A stretch of DNA of 64,000 nucleotides. Source: Bimastos eiseni. Lineage: Eukaryota; Annelida; Clitellata; Crassiclitellata; Lumbricidae. Within the stretch, counting starts at the first letter, position 1. Each line of letters opens with the position of its first letter. This document shows positions 10,900 through 21,905 of the stretch, piece by piece. The position numbers and the translations under genes were made by a program. Location: NCBI GenBank assembly GCA_959347315.1, contig OY365806.1:28248815-28312814 (forward strand). Reading direction: 5' to 3'. The notes under the pieces are model-generated. The model saw nothing but the letters and a program-made list of their open reading frames with translations, was not told where the DNA came from and made no database searches.

Positions 10900-12740
10900 T
10901 TCAGTTCCGCTTCATTTGAGTTATCTAGCACGATTTTGGCTTGGTATACTTGGCTAGAATTAGAGACTACAGTAGCCGTAGGCCTACCCGACCCGTATTC
11001 CCATGGCAGACAAAAGCTGGGCAAAGCGAATCAATCATAACCAGCGGATAATCCCTCGCGTCGACCATTGCTTATATATAGTACATGTAGGTTACTGAAT
11101 TAAGTACTGTTAAGAAAATCCAAATTAAATAAATAGAAAAAAACGTAATGAGTATCATACACTTCAATTAATGTACGTCAAACTAAAAGAATGACTTACA
11201 AAAACTGCATAGCAACGTCTTCTGCTGACGGATGTGGCTGATGATTTACCGCCGCTTCTTGACATTGCTGACACTTTGAACTTATCTAGATAAATAACAC
11301 TAGGAATAAGCATTTCATGAGTCGACGGCTACAGGTTATCGTTGCAATTGTAGGCCTAGTTGCTTCATCGAGTGGTCAATAGGCTTCTATTAAAGACCAC
11401 CAGTCTTTCTGTATCACTAGCAAAGGTAGGCCTAAGTGTCTAAAGAGAGAATTAGCCTAGGTCACTATACCATATCGTCCTTAAGAACAGGTTGGGTCGT
11501 AGCTGGTAAGACAACTAAAATGCGATTGTAGGACATATTAGTAAATTTAAATAGAGGCGCTTCAAGAAATCATAAGCAGAGGCAAGCTCTATGCTAACCT
11601 GAATAAGGCCTACGTGTCAAATGTATGCAAGTAGGACTTCATAAATATCGTAACAAAACAAGCCAATGCAAGTAAACGTCACAACTCACCATTGGTTGGC
11701 TCATGCACACAAAAAAGCATATAGGCCTACAAATAACATGCATGCTGAACAATAATCTACAATGTATCGATTATAGCCTACATTGGCCCGACACTGTGAG
11801 CCCATAAAAAGACGAGCATCATCCTTGCGTCCCAACATGATTCAACATAATTCATGCAGATAGCCATCAATTTTAATTAAATTTCTAAATAATAACCCCT
11901 GCTGGACTAATCAAGTAGGCCGCCCATATTAATTATTTTAAATATGAAGCTGGACCAGCCTAGGCTATTACGATGTCGCACAAATCCGACAAAATGGTAT
12001 AAACCGAATAAGTACATATACGAACAATCATTAAATCGAACTCGGTGTTAAGGTCCGTAGACTATAATTATTACCGCGATGGTCTATTAATGCACGGCTT
12101 ATAGCCGGACATTCATCATCTTCCAGCAGGACAGCGCTCCTCGTATACATGTAGGCACAGTGTTCGGAAGTCTGTTGATTTGCAGCAAACTGAGGTATCT
12201 GGTTTCATATCGTTTACTTGTGGCCGCCTAATAGCCCTTAATTAAATTAATATAAGACATGCAGACATAGAAATGTCTTGTTATGCAGGAGGACTGAGGA
12301 GATCTACATTATATCGAATACATGAAATTAACGACTTCCGTCATCGAATTGGAGAGGCATCGTTGACGAGTCAGTCAAGCGGTCGCGTGGATATCACAGG
12401 AGGTCAACTTGAACAAACCACGTGAATTCCTACTGCTCAGTATAATGAGCAGTAAGTATATTGATTATATAGGCCCATCTTTACTTGAAGGCTCTTTGAC
12501 ATGATCTGATAGCTAGCGAAGTAAAAGCAGACTACATGGTGAACAAATAAATAAATTACTCGCCGTTTGTATATATATACTCTTTCAGTTCTTTCTACAT
12601 TAACCCCTACACTGCTTGCAGTCCAGCAGTACCAGTCCCAAGTCTTCAGAAAGGAGGATGGCGACGTTTATGATAACTACCATGCACCACTAAGGCTGTC
12701 TACGGGTACCGGGTACCCGGTTACTCGTCCGAGGCTAACT
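10900..12740. other. Non-coding region, nothing recognised
   Basis: AT-rich sequence with frequent TAGGCCTA words and no domain-bearing ORF on either strand. Confidence 0.5.
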
Positions 12741-12741
12741 A

Positions 12742-13015
12742 CCCGGGTAATGAAATCGGTTTTCGTGTACCTGAAAATCTGTAAAAATGCGAGATGTTAC
12801 CTAAACATATGCAAGAAATATTCTGTTGGTCATATATTGGCTGACTGCCCGGGCAATGAAATCGGGTCGCAGGTAAACGACATTCCGTAAAATGCGCGAT
12901 TTTACCCGAACATATGCCCGAAATGTTCCGTTGGTCATATTGGTTGACTTCCCGGGCAATGAAGTCGATTCTCAGGTGCCCGGCATTCCGTAAAAATGCG
13001 CAATTCCTTACATCT
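12742..13015. repeat. Three tandem copies of a roughly 105-bp repeat
   Basis: Units start at CCCGGGTAATGAAATCGG (12742), CCCGGGCAATGAAATCGG (12848) and CCCGGGCAATGAAGTCG (12951). Each continues through a GTAAAAATGCG segment and a TGTTGGTCATAT segment in the first two. The unit is preceded by a GGGTACCGGGTACCC-rich stretch, suggesting a transposon end. Confidence 0.75.
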
Positions 13016-13423
13016 CATAAAAAATATCCGTCGACGGGTACCCAGGTCGTGATTTCAGCATATTTGACAGCCTTAACCACCACCGCCATCTTTCTCCGTT
13101 AAAAACCGAAGACTTCATCTCAATAATAATGCCTCTGTTCTTGGTTTGTTCACCGTAAACTACTTGTACTCCACTCAAGTGTAGGACTTAGGCCTCCCGG
13201 ACATAAGTCCGTATTATTTGCAGGATATGACCCCGTTAGAATGCAACGACCACAATGTATGAAATTCGTTGGGACATAGGCAGCCAATGCAATTCATCTC
13301 GCATGTATACAGACACACAGGAGAATTTATGAAACCACCCAATAATTATCCAAGTAGCGCAGAACTCGATTCAGCCGCCCCAAATGCTGGTAGTAAAAAG
13401 TCCGCGTAATTAGGTTGAGCAAG

Positions 13424-13429
13424 AGAAAG

Positions 13430-13517
<88 letters not shown>

Positions 13518-13650
13518 AGAGAGACAGAGAGACAGAGACAGCGAGAGAGGCAGAAAGAGGCAGAGAGAGAGAGAGAGACAGAGACAGACAGGTAGAAAGA
13601 GACAGAGATAGAGAGACATAGAGACAGAGACGGAGAAACAGAGAAAGCAT
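13424..13650. repeat. (GA)n microsatellite with interruptions
   Basis: A long purine run of GAGA with GACA and GGGA variants. Long low-complexity ORFs on both strands here are artefacts. Confidence 0.95.
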
Positions 13651-13925
13651 GTATATAAATATTTTGTCATCAAGACTTCAATTCAATATCATTATAATTT
13701 ATCATACCCTCTCTTGCAGTATGTATATGCAGTGTTTGAATTGTCAAATTTGAAATGGGGGGAAGGGGTTGAAAATTATCCACATGTCAAGTTGTCTCAA
13801 CCATAATTTCTAGGAACCTTAAACCAGTACACAGAGGCTAAATTGTAAAGGGCGACAGTGAATAGGTGTGGGGACACGAATTTGATCTTATAGCTGTGCT
13901 TTGTTCAATCATCAGTTTTATGACA

Positions 13926-14085
13926 TTTATCAGGGCAACATTGGCTGCTGACTTCAAATATAGACACCATAGGGCTTACACTGGTAATTTTAAAAACAAC
14001 ATGCATATCAGGGTAACATTGGCTGCTGACGTCAAATATAAACACCATACGGGAATACATTGGTATTTTACAAACAGCATGCACA
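13926..14085. repeat. Two-copy tandem repeat of about 78 bp
   Basis: ATCAGGGCAACATTGGCTGC near 13929 recurs as ATCAGGGTAACATTGGCTGC near 14007, followed by matching CACCATA and ACAACATGCA/ACAGCATGCA segments. Confidence 0.7.
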
Positions 14086-14089
14086 TTTA

Positions 14090-15360
14090 AGCTGTTCATG
14101 TAGTTATCAGATTTGAGTCCCAGTTTCATTTACTACCAGGGTATACACGAATCAGTAGTGCTGGTGATTTTAACCTAGACTGATCTACAGTAGGTAGGCT
14201 ATACTAATACACAGCAAACAAACAAGAGGCTATTTATTATCTTCGAAACCGTATAATATTATATTCAAGATATTCTCACTACTGAAACCACTAACTTACC
14301 AGTTTTTGTTGTTCTGTCTGCAGCCGACCGTTAGAGGTTATCTATACCACCATATGAACATTGTTTGATGTGTAGGCCTATAAATATAGTCTGAAGAGCA
14401 GTCTTAAGACTCCTAAGAGTTAAGCACCCCTTCTACACAATGACTCACATGAGACTTATTGCACAGACTATAGCTATGCAAAGGTAAGTGTAGGCATATA
14501 TATTATATATCGACGTTGTCTCAGACGTGCATTAGGCCTAACTCATCCTTATGCAACGCGAAATTCAAATCTGAGCACCTGTAACACACTACATGGAGAA
14601 GGCTTCAGTAGGAAGCATTTCGGATAGATAGGCCCTGCGTTAAGTTAGAAACATTCCTGTTATAAGCCTATACGCTATATACAGTGTACATATACTAATA
14701 TAGTAGCGTAACAACATAATATTGTATGGCTATGCCACATCTAGACAATTGTCGCAAGTCACTGAAGTGAGACGAAGACCTACGACGAAATGCTTGCAGT
14801 AACAGAAAAAGGCAAGCTGTGAACTTTGTCCCTGTCATCATCGCAATAGGCGTAGATTTTAAATAAAAGCGGTGAAGTGCCATCTCTGCAGAGAATATCA
14901 CACAAGTACATTTACGCCCACACACGCACACATTGTTATATGCTTAGAGGTTTCATAGTTACTATAGCCATACAACCCAACTTCGCCTGGGATTGCATTT
15001 TTAACTCAGCGAGTGCGTACATGCTTGTATATTTCGGAAAAAGACTCACCCCCATTTTTTTAACAAAAGCTTCGCTGGCTAAAGTTATCCTAAGTGAATG
15101 CTAACTACAAAATATGATAGCATGAGCGGACGATGACCAGCGTGCTGCTTAATTCGTATCTAATTAAACAACACGTATTATAAGTCCAGCGTCTATTCAA
15201 AGCGAATTATTTTTGATCAATTCATCATTTATTTAAAAAAAATAGTCGATTAATAATCATGATGCCAGACAGGAGACAAAGCGAGGCAGTAAGCATTACT
15301 TAGTTAGGTTGTAATTGTAACTGAAAACTTATATAACGTCACTCGTAATCAGAGGCGCCC
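14090..15360. other. Non-coding region, nothing recognised
   Basis: No coding signature on either strand and only short simple-sequence runs. Confidence 0.5.
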
Positions 15361-15365
15361 ACGAC

Positions 15366-15830
15366 TCAACACGAAGCTAGGCGGAGAACAGGAAAGTCTT
15401 GAGGCGCTTGCGACAGGCGGCAGATGTAAGGGATACTAGCTCTTCCGGAAGAGAAAGGGGAGGCTGTTCCAGCTGGTGGGACCCACATAGGCGAGGCTCC
15501 TGGGTTAGGCTGTGGCAGAGCGCATGCGCGGAGCCACCAGAAGTCCACGGGCATAGGAACGAAGAGAGACTCGGATTGGAGTAGAGGAGATTCTAGTGCA
15601 GAGGGCCAGAAGGCAGGTGGAGAACAGGAAAGTCTTAGGACGCTTGCGACAGGCGGCAGAGGTAAGAGATACCAGCTCTTCCCGAAGAGAAAGGGGGAGG
15701 CTGTTCCAGCTGGTGGGACCCACATAGGCTAAGCTCCTGTAGTGCAGAGGACCAGAAGGCAGGCGGGGGGCAGAGCCAAGAAGACAACTGCGCATCAGCG
15801 CGAGAGTCTTAATAGCAGCAATAAGGATGG
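15366..15830 (-). pseudogene. LINE reverse-transcriptase 3' end, duplicated in tandem
   Basis: The minus-strand frame contains YVGPTSWNSLPLSLREELVS followed by LTSAACRKRPKTFLF. This is the WNSLP...LR...K..LF signature found at the C-terminus of many non-LTR retrotransposon ORF2 proteins. The segment occurs twice as direct copies about 236 bp apart (GGAAAGTCTT at 15391 and 15627). The frames are broken between copies. Confidence 0.7.
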
Positions 15831-16361
15831 ACTGGAGTTTAGAGCTATTGTGAAAGGAGAGTCCAATGAAAGCAAGGTTGATCTACATGCATAATCGTGT
15901 AAATTTAATAATTCAATCAAGAAATCAGGCATTCTGTTAAAGGACAAGTTCACCTGTGAATTCACGTTTCTCTTGTTGGATGCATTGATTAATGCTACGT
16001 GCAGTCGGTGACACAAATTATATCATCAGCCGTTCAATGCAGCCACTATCGAGTCTTCATTAAGGGTTGTCATATTATGTCAACGGATCAATGCGGATGG
16101 TTAAGCGTCCGGTGAACAGCCATCACCTTCAACCAATGGAAATCTGATAGATTACTCCAGCGTATCATCCGGCAACATCCAACATTCGCGAGCTGAGAGA
16201 CATTGTCACCATGCGCGCTGGAGGTTGTGTACACATGAGGAGGATGAATCCAGTATGCTCGAGGTGAGCCTCCCAAAGAGCGAGTCAAGCACTGCACTAA
16301 ACAGCAACAAATGTATTCGTTTTTATTATTTGCATTAATACGTCTTACTAGCATCATATTA

Positions 16362-16540
16362 GAGGCCGTCCATAAATGTCGTCACGCTCCGAGAAGGGGT
16401 CACACAATTTTGACGATGTTTGACGAGGGAAGGGTTCTACGAAATGTGACGTCATATCACGACATCAAACATCAAGATGCGCAATTATAATCAGAAACAG
16501 AGGAGGGGTCAAACATCGTCCAAAATGTATGGATGGCCAC
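16362..16540. mobile_element. Short MITE of the CCGTCCATAAATG family
   Basis: Left end GAGGCCGTCCATAAATG and right end ATGGATGGCCAC are inverted. TTA flanks both sides (16359-16361 and 16541-16543), matching the 8069-9054 element. No coding capacity. Confidence 0.7.
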
Positions 16541-17984
16541 TTACACGTTTATATCACATATTATATTATTGCATAACATAAGGCCTTTCTTGCTCTTAGG
16601 CCGTTAGTTGAGCTTATGTCCTAGCCTGGGGGCTTATGCCCTAGTCTGAGTGAGGGCTTATATCCTAACCTTGGAGACTATTTGTCTAGATGGCCTATGT
16701 ATATCCGACTAGGGAGCATGTCTAGGCAGATGTCTCATAAAATACCAGACATCGTTGTTAGTTTTACTTCTATGGAGCAGCAATAGTCTGCGATATTTCT
16801 CAACAGTGCCTCAGACCGGACTCTGGCCCCCGCGGACTATCCTTTGTACCAATGGCATAGCGAGGCTACGTATATCCCGGGATATGCACAATGGGGAGAT
16901 AGGCATAAGACGTCTGTTTTGAGTATTTTCATTATGTACATTATAGTTATTCTATTCAGTATTCAATTAATAATACAGTTAGTAACAGCATCAGCAATTA
17001 CTGTCAAAACTAAAACTGTTTGACTAATTAAAATGCGTTGTCATTTTATATAAAAATAAGAAAATAGAATAATAAGATAATATTAATTCAGAATTAAGCC
17101 ATATATAAAGCAAGCAAAAAAGCAAGCTTTATTCACAATAAAGTTACTAAACGTCTTCCAGACTAAAGACCGAAAACTCTAACGTTCACATAAAATTAAA
17201 ATAACACAGAAAATTTTTATATTCTTTCTCTCTATGTATATATATTGAAAAGAAAGTCCTAAATAATACCATTTAATCTTGATGGGACTATACTCAACAT
17301 AGTAATTAGAAATGCTTACTAAACTGATAACTTATCGTATACAGATTACGGATACGGTAGGCCTGCGCTTTCATTCTTTCATTGCCACTAGACTAAAATA
17401 TGAAACACCATGGATATAGGGGAGACTTGGCACCCTTAATGCTAATTTTTTATTTTGAGACTTTAACAAAAAATTACACCGAATTTCAAACAAATTAATA
17501 GTTTAAATGGAAATAATATATGTTATTTATTATTTGGTGCAAGCACAATCATGCAAAACTATTAAAAAAGAAGTTATTTGCTTGAAACAATGTGCACCTC
17601 AATAGCATCAAGGGTGCCTATAGGTTGGCACCCTTGATACTATGTGGGCACCCTTGATATTAATACCTCATAAACAAAATTGTTAAATAATAAAAGCCAA
17701 TTTAATCTATTGCACAAATAAACTTTATATTGAATATAACAACAAATTGAATGCGATATCATTTTTTTAGTTCAAAACATAATTATGCACAAATCGAATG
17801 TATGCAAGACTAGCCTAATGCCATTAGGCTTAGGCCTACATAAAAGACACCTACGAGTTGTCAGAGAGGGCTGAAAAATATAAAATAATAAGATACATTG
17901 ATAGAAAAGTCACTATTTTTGTTTGCTGACAACTTTAAATGTGTAAAGCCTGATTAGACCAATTAGTAGCTACAGTTCAAGCTA

Positions 17985-18850
17985 CTAAGCAAGATTACAC
18001 TGTGAGAGCGATATGGGAAATGACATCTGACGACTAACTCGCCTTGTGCCTCCCATGATGGTTGGCAGAGGAAGTTTTTTTAAAATGTCCACACAAGGCA
18101 CTTGATATGACTTTGCTGGCTTTGGAATAATAAATTTCTCAAGTTCATCTAGCTTGCCTGTTGACTTCTGTTTCTCAAGATAAGTCACTGCAACATCCGA
18201 GGTCTCAGTATATGGATCATCGACTCGGGCAACATAGTGAAATATATTCTTCATGCCTTTTAGTTTAACTAAGACAAAGTCACTAGCTTTCAACTTCCTT
18301 GGCTGGTAATCACCTTTGCTGTCAATTTCACATGAAGTATCATCAATGTCAACATCACCTGCACTGTCAGAAGAGGAATATGGAAGTATGTTGTATTGTT
18401 CATCGTCAACCAGTTGATCATTGTCCAAATCATCATCATCAGTATCACTGATATCCACAAGTCTTAATCTCCTTCTGCATGCTGTCTTCTTCGTTTTTGG
18501 AGCTGCTTCTGGGTTATTTGATGGAAGCGGGTCATTTGATGAAAACTGGTCATTTGACGAAAGATGGCCATTTGATGAAAGCTGATCTGCAGGTAGTGTC
18601 TTAGCTGCGAAAAAATCCAGAGTTGACTTCTTAGTTGATTTTTTAACCTTATTGCCTTTGGTGTTAATTTGAAATGCAGCCTTTTTGTTGTTGCCTGCAG
18701 TCCTTGAGCCATTCTTCTTCTTCTGAATCTTGAGACGAATTTCATCTTTTACAGGCGTGTCGGTCAAAATTCGAGTGCGTTGTTGTGGACGGCCTCGAAC
18801 AGTCTTTTATCTTGCGCCAGCTTTTGGATATGGTCTTATTTTCTCGAGAC
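17985..18850 (-). pseudogene. pogo-like transposase C-terminal region
   Basis: Upstream of the long open frame the minus strand reads IRPYPKAGAR, a stop, then KTVRGRPQQRTRILTDTPVK, a typical Tigger/pogo segment that follows the DDE domain. After that 260 codons stay open (17985-18767). They form a Lys-rich part, a Ser/Asn/Asp-rich repeat (LSSND-like units), a DTDDDD acidic stretch and a folded-looking tail (KASDFVLVKLKGMKNIFHYVARVDDP). No DDE residues are present. Confidence 0.75.
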
Positions 18851-18894
18851 TGGACTGAAGATTTTTGCCACTTTCAGAATCACTTCTGGGATTT

Positions 18895-19245
18895 TCAATC
18901 GGACAAATAGAATGATTTCTCAAATTCGTAAGCTAATTTCCTGGATGTCTTCGTTGAGAATCCATAGTGAAGTTTTGCTGCTCTCAGGAGATAATCTGCA
19001 AGAGCCTTTTCTTCCTCATTTGTGAAGACCTGTTTCGTAACGAAGTTAGGTCGGCAAATTGTTTCAGGATTCAATTTAGTTTTCATAACATATCGTTTCA
19101 AAGTCATTGCATTTATTCCGGCCTTTTTTGCAACGCTGTAAATTGTGCGTCCTTCAAGAACTGCTGCAACTGCTTCTTTCATTCTTTCCTCAGGTACCTG
19201 ACCTCTTGGCGATCTCGCCGTCTTTCTTTTCTTGTGATAAGGCAT
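18895..19245 (-). pseudogene. pogo-like transposase N-terminus (psq-type helix-turn-helix)
   Basis: The 116-codon ORF begins MPYHKKRKTARSPRGQVPEE and carries the psq-type DNA-binding helix-turn-helix (IYSVAKKAGINAMTLKRYV), followed by the start of the CENPB-like domain (FTNEEEKALADYLLRAAKLH and GFSTKTSRKLAYEF). The frame ends at FYLSD stop, exactly where the catalytic domain should follow. The ATG is a credible native start. Confidence 0.85.
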
Positions 19246-19394
19246 AGGCTACTGAAGTGCTGAAAAAATAAAATTGATGTTAATTGAGTTGTAGAAATAT
19301 ACTGCCGTGTAAAATTCAAACTGACAATGTGATTTTACAGAAATTTAACAGCGACATACCTATTGCATAATGCACATGCAGCTTCACAGCTTGT

Positions 19395-19510
19395 GAAGAC
19401 CTGTTTGTGCATACATCGTTACAAAGTTAGGTCAGCAAATTGTTCCAGGATTCAATTTTGTTTTTATAACATATCGTTTCAGAGTCATTGCATTTATTCC
19501 GGCAGCTGTC
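19395..19510 (-). pseudogene. Second partial copy of the helix-turn-helix segment
   Basis: This is a diverged duplicate of 19021-19130 (GTGAAGACCTGTTT ... CATTGCATTTATTCCGGC). On the minus strand it again encodes MTLKRYV-type and NPETICRPNF-type residues. A short tandem duplication within the transposon. Confidence 0.75.
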
Positions 19511-20359
19511 TTGAAGCAAAATATTGTCGAAAACCAACGTACACATCTCAAATAAATATTAAATCAAGTAACATAGTGCTAGCCATACACGGTTAACACT
19601 AGGTGTGAATGATAGGCACCCATGATCCTAGTATCAAGGGTGCCGACTGTATATCATATTACAAAATGCTTAAAATCGTTTTACATCCAGCAGCTGCGAT
19701 GACGAAAAATGTCAACAAACTATAAGAATGAATTCTTTTCAAAACAATATCAACAAAATTGCAAACCACGTAGGCACATCTTAGGAATAGGGTTCGTCCC
19801 AAGAGTGAAAAAAATACATTTTACCTTCGAAATCGACTCTTTGCGATAAGTCGTAAACAACAGCATCCACTTATGTCAAAACATGGACGGCTTGTGGAAA
19901 TGGTTTTCCCAATACGCTGGTACCCTGCGGACTATTATGAAATAAGTAAGTAAATAGATAATCACATAGCATCATAGGTGCCTTAGTATCAAGGGTGCCA
20001 ACTCTCCCCTACACTTGTAGGCTGTAGGCACTTGGCACTGCGCAGTGCGCAGTCCGACTACCTGGATAGGCCTACTTCTGCTACTAAACGCAACCAATTT
20101 AATCTAATAAATGTACAAAATTAAAAATATAAAAAATGAATATCATTCTACTTATAACTAAAGTTAGTGTAAACATATTTAGCCGGTGATTTGAAATCAA
20201 GTTTTTGATGAAAATTATAAATATAGAAAACAGATCAGATGATCTTTTTTGGCAAGTTTATATTTTACTAATCGCAAAAAGGATGATAATTAATTTTATT
20301 TCGTCGTTGCTTTTGCACTTATTGAATGAAGTAAATTTAGTAATATTAATAATGTCTAA

Positions 20360-20800
20360 ATTATCTTTTGCGTCATGTCTATCGGGGCCGGCTCCTGGCA
20401 TACGCGACATAGGAAGCCGTCTAGGGCGCGGCAAATTTTATGGGCGTCGAATTTTAGAAATAATACAGTGATGTTCTCATGCATAAAATTTAATGATGAT
20501 ATAAAAATAAATTCTAAAATTAATTATTAAAAACAAGTTTTAGGCTAGTTCCAATTTCAACAACGATATTCAAACTCTTAGCACCTCACTGAATCCCTCG
20601 CTCTATCCCTATTAATTTTCCTATACCAGAATCGTCTATATATTTTGCCAAAAGCATTTTTATGTGCCCCGTGCAGTGCGTGCCTGGCCCCATAGTTTTC
20701 ACATCTTGCTGATTATGCAACGGGGTGGGGAGCGTTTATATAGATGACTGCCTAGGGCGCCAAATTACCTGAGGACTGACCTGATGTCCACAAACACTAG
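20360..20800. repeat. Decayed repeat with GGCGCC/GGGCGC termini-like words
   Basis: GGGGCCGGCTCCTGGCATAC near 20384 and CCTAGGGCGCCAAATTACCT near 20752 look like fragments of a G/C-rich transposon end; CTAGGGCGCGGCAAATT near 20421 is a second copy of the latter word. No boundaries or coding could be fixed. Confidence 0.3.
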
Positions 20801-21905
20801 GTGCCATTCGATCAGTTTTATGATATTTCGGTATATCGTATAATATTATATTATGTTACTTGTAAGTCGAGGAAAAGCTAAAAAAAAGCATGGTGCTAGG
20901 CTTAGACAAGAGGGCCAAGAATCTTGGAGAATGCAACTTATGCCAAAAAAATTTTTATGTACTTTTATTTACCGAATATTCCGTCCCTAGAACAAGTGCC
21001 GCCTGGGGCGGTTCGCCCCCCGTCGCAACGCCACTGCTTTGGAAAACCCCTCTGATTCGATGCAGCGCTCATGAATAAGCTGGTGGCCTGCCCTTGGCTT
21101 TCAAGTGGTCCCTTGGAAGTTTGGAGATCACGATTATGGTTTAAATGCATAAGATTTAAAAGAATACGTCTGTAGCTTAACGTTATTTGACATATATACA
21201 TGTAACCTATAAACTTCACAGGTTTGATATTTTTGGTTGCTTTAACATATGCAAGAAATAACAACCGGTTATTATTTTGTGTGGCACAGTGCCGAACAAA
21301 TTAAGAATTGCAAATTTGAATATTTTAACCATTTGCACTCTCTGCAGTATGCTTAAATTGTACTTTTAATTAGTATATAATTATAACAGGCTTAATATAT
21401 TTAACCCGGCATTGCCCTGAAGCGCATTTTTCACCATGAAATTGCAGACCATACAATTCACTTCTTGTTTCCATTTTTAGAAAAGGGGCGCCAATTCTGT
21501 AGTTTGTTCCGGAGCGCAAAATCCCCTAGCCTGTGACAATACGACTGGTACCGAGGAGTAACGCGCCTTTCTTTCATGATTTGAAAATAAATGAGATTTA
21601 TATCGCCCAGACTGAATGACCTCAGTTCGGCTATTAAAAAAAATTGTAAAAAAACAGATTTGAACATATATTGGCATACAATCTGAACTATTATTTTACA
21701 ATTCTAAATACATTGTCAGGTGCACAATTAAAAATTTAAAACAAACATCCAGCTTCAATAAATGTAATTTAAGTGTTAGAATATATGAAGAGTCAGACTT
21801 CCTTTCCCAACGAAATGAACAATGTTACGCAGGCTAATCGTTGGTACACAATGGAAATGAAGTCATCGAGGTTACGAGGAATCCACAAATAAAGTGGCTG
21901 CGCTT

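Larger units (their letters stand above)
17419..20009. mobile_element. pogo/Tigger-like DNA transposon, internally deleted, 2591 bp
   Basis: Terminal inverted repeats are GGGGAGACTTGGCACCCTTA (17419 onward) and AAGGGTGCCAACTCTCCCC (to 20009), with TA on both flanks (17417-17418 and 20010-20011). That is the TA target preference of the Tc1/mariner/pogo group. Subterminal copies of GGCACCCTTGATA lie at 17605-17660 and 19612-19645. The minus strand encodes a psq/CENPB-type helix-turn-helix and a transposase tail, but the DDE catalytic region is missing. Confidence 0.88.

Noticed and set aside
13327..13673. Ser/Leu-rich and Arg/Glu-rich ORFs
   Set aside because: Pure translations of a GA/CT microsatellite.
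16088..16357. 89-codon ORF on the minus strand
   Set aside because: No domain and no splice or start context; it abuts a MITE and looks like chance.
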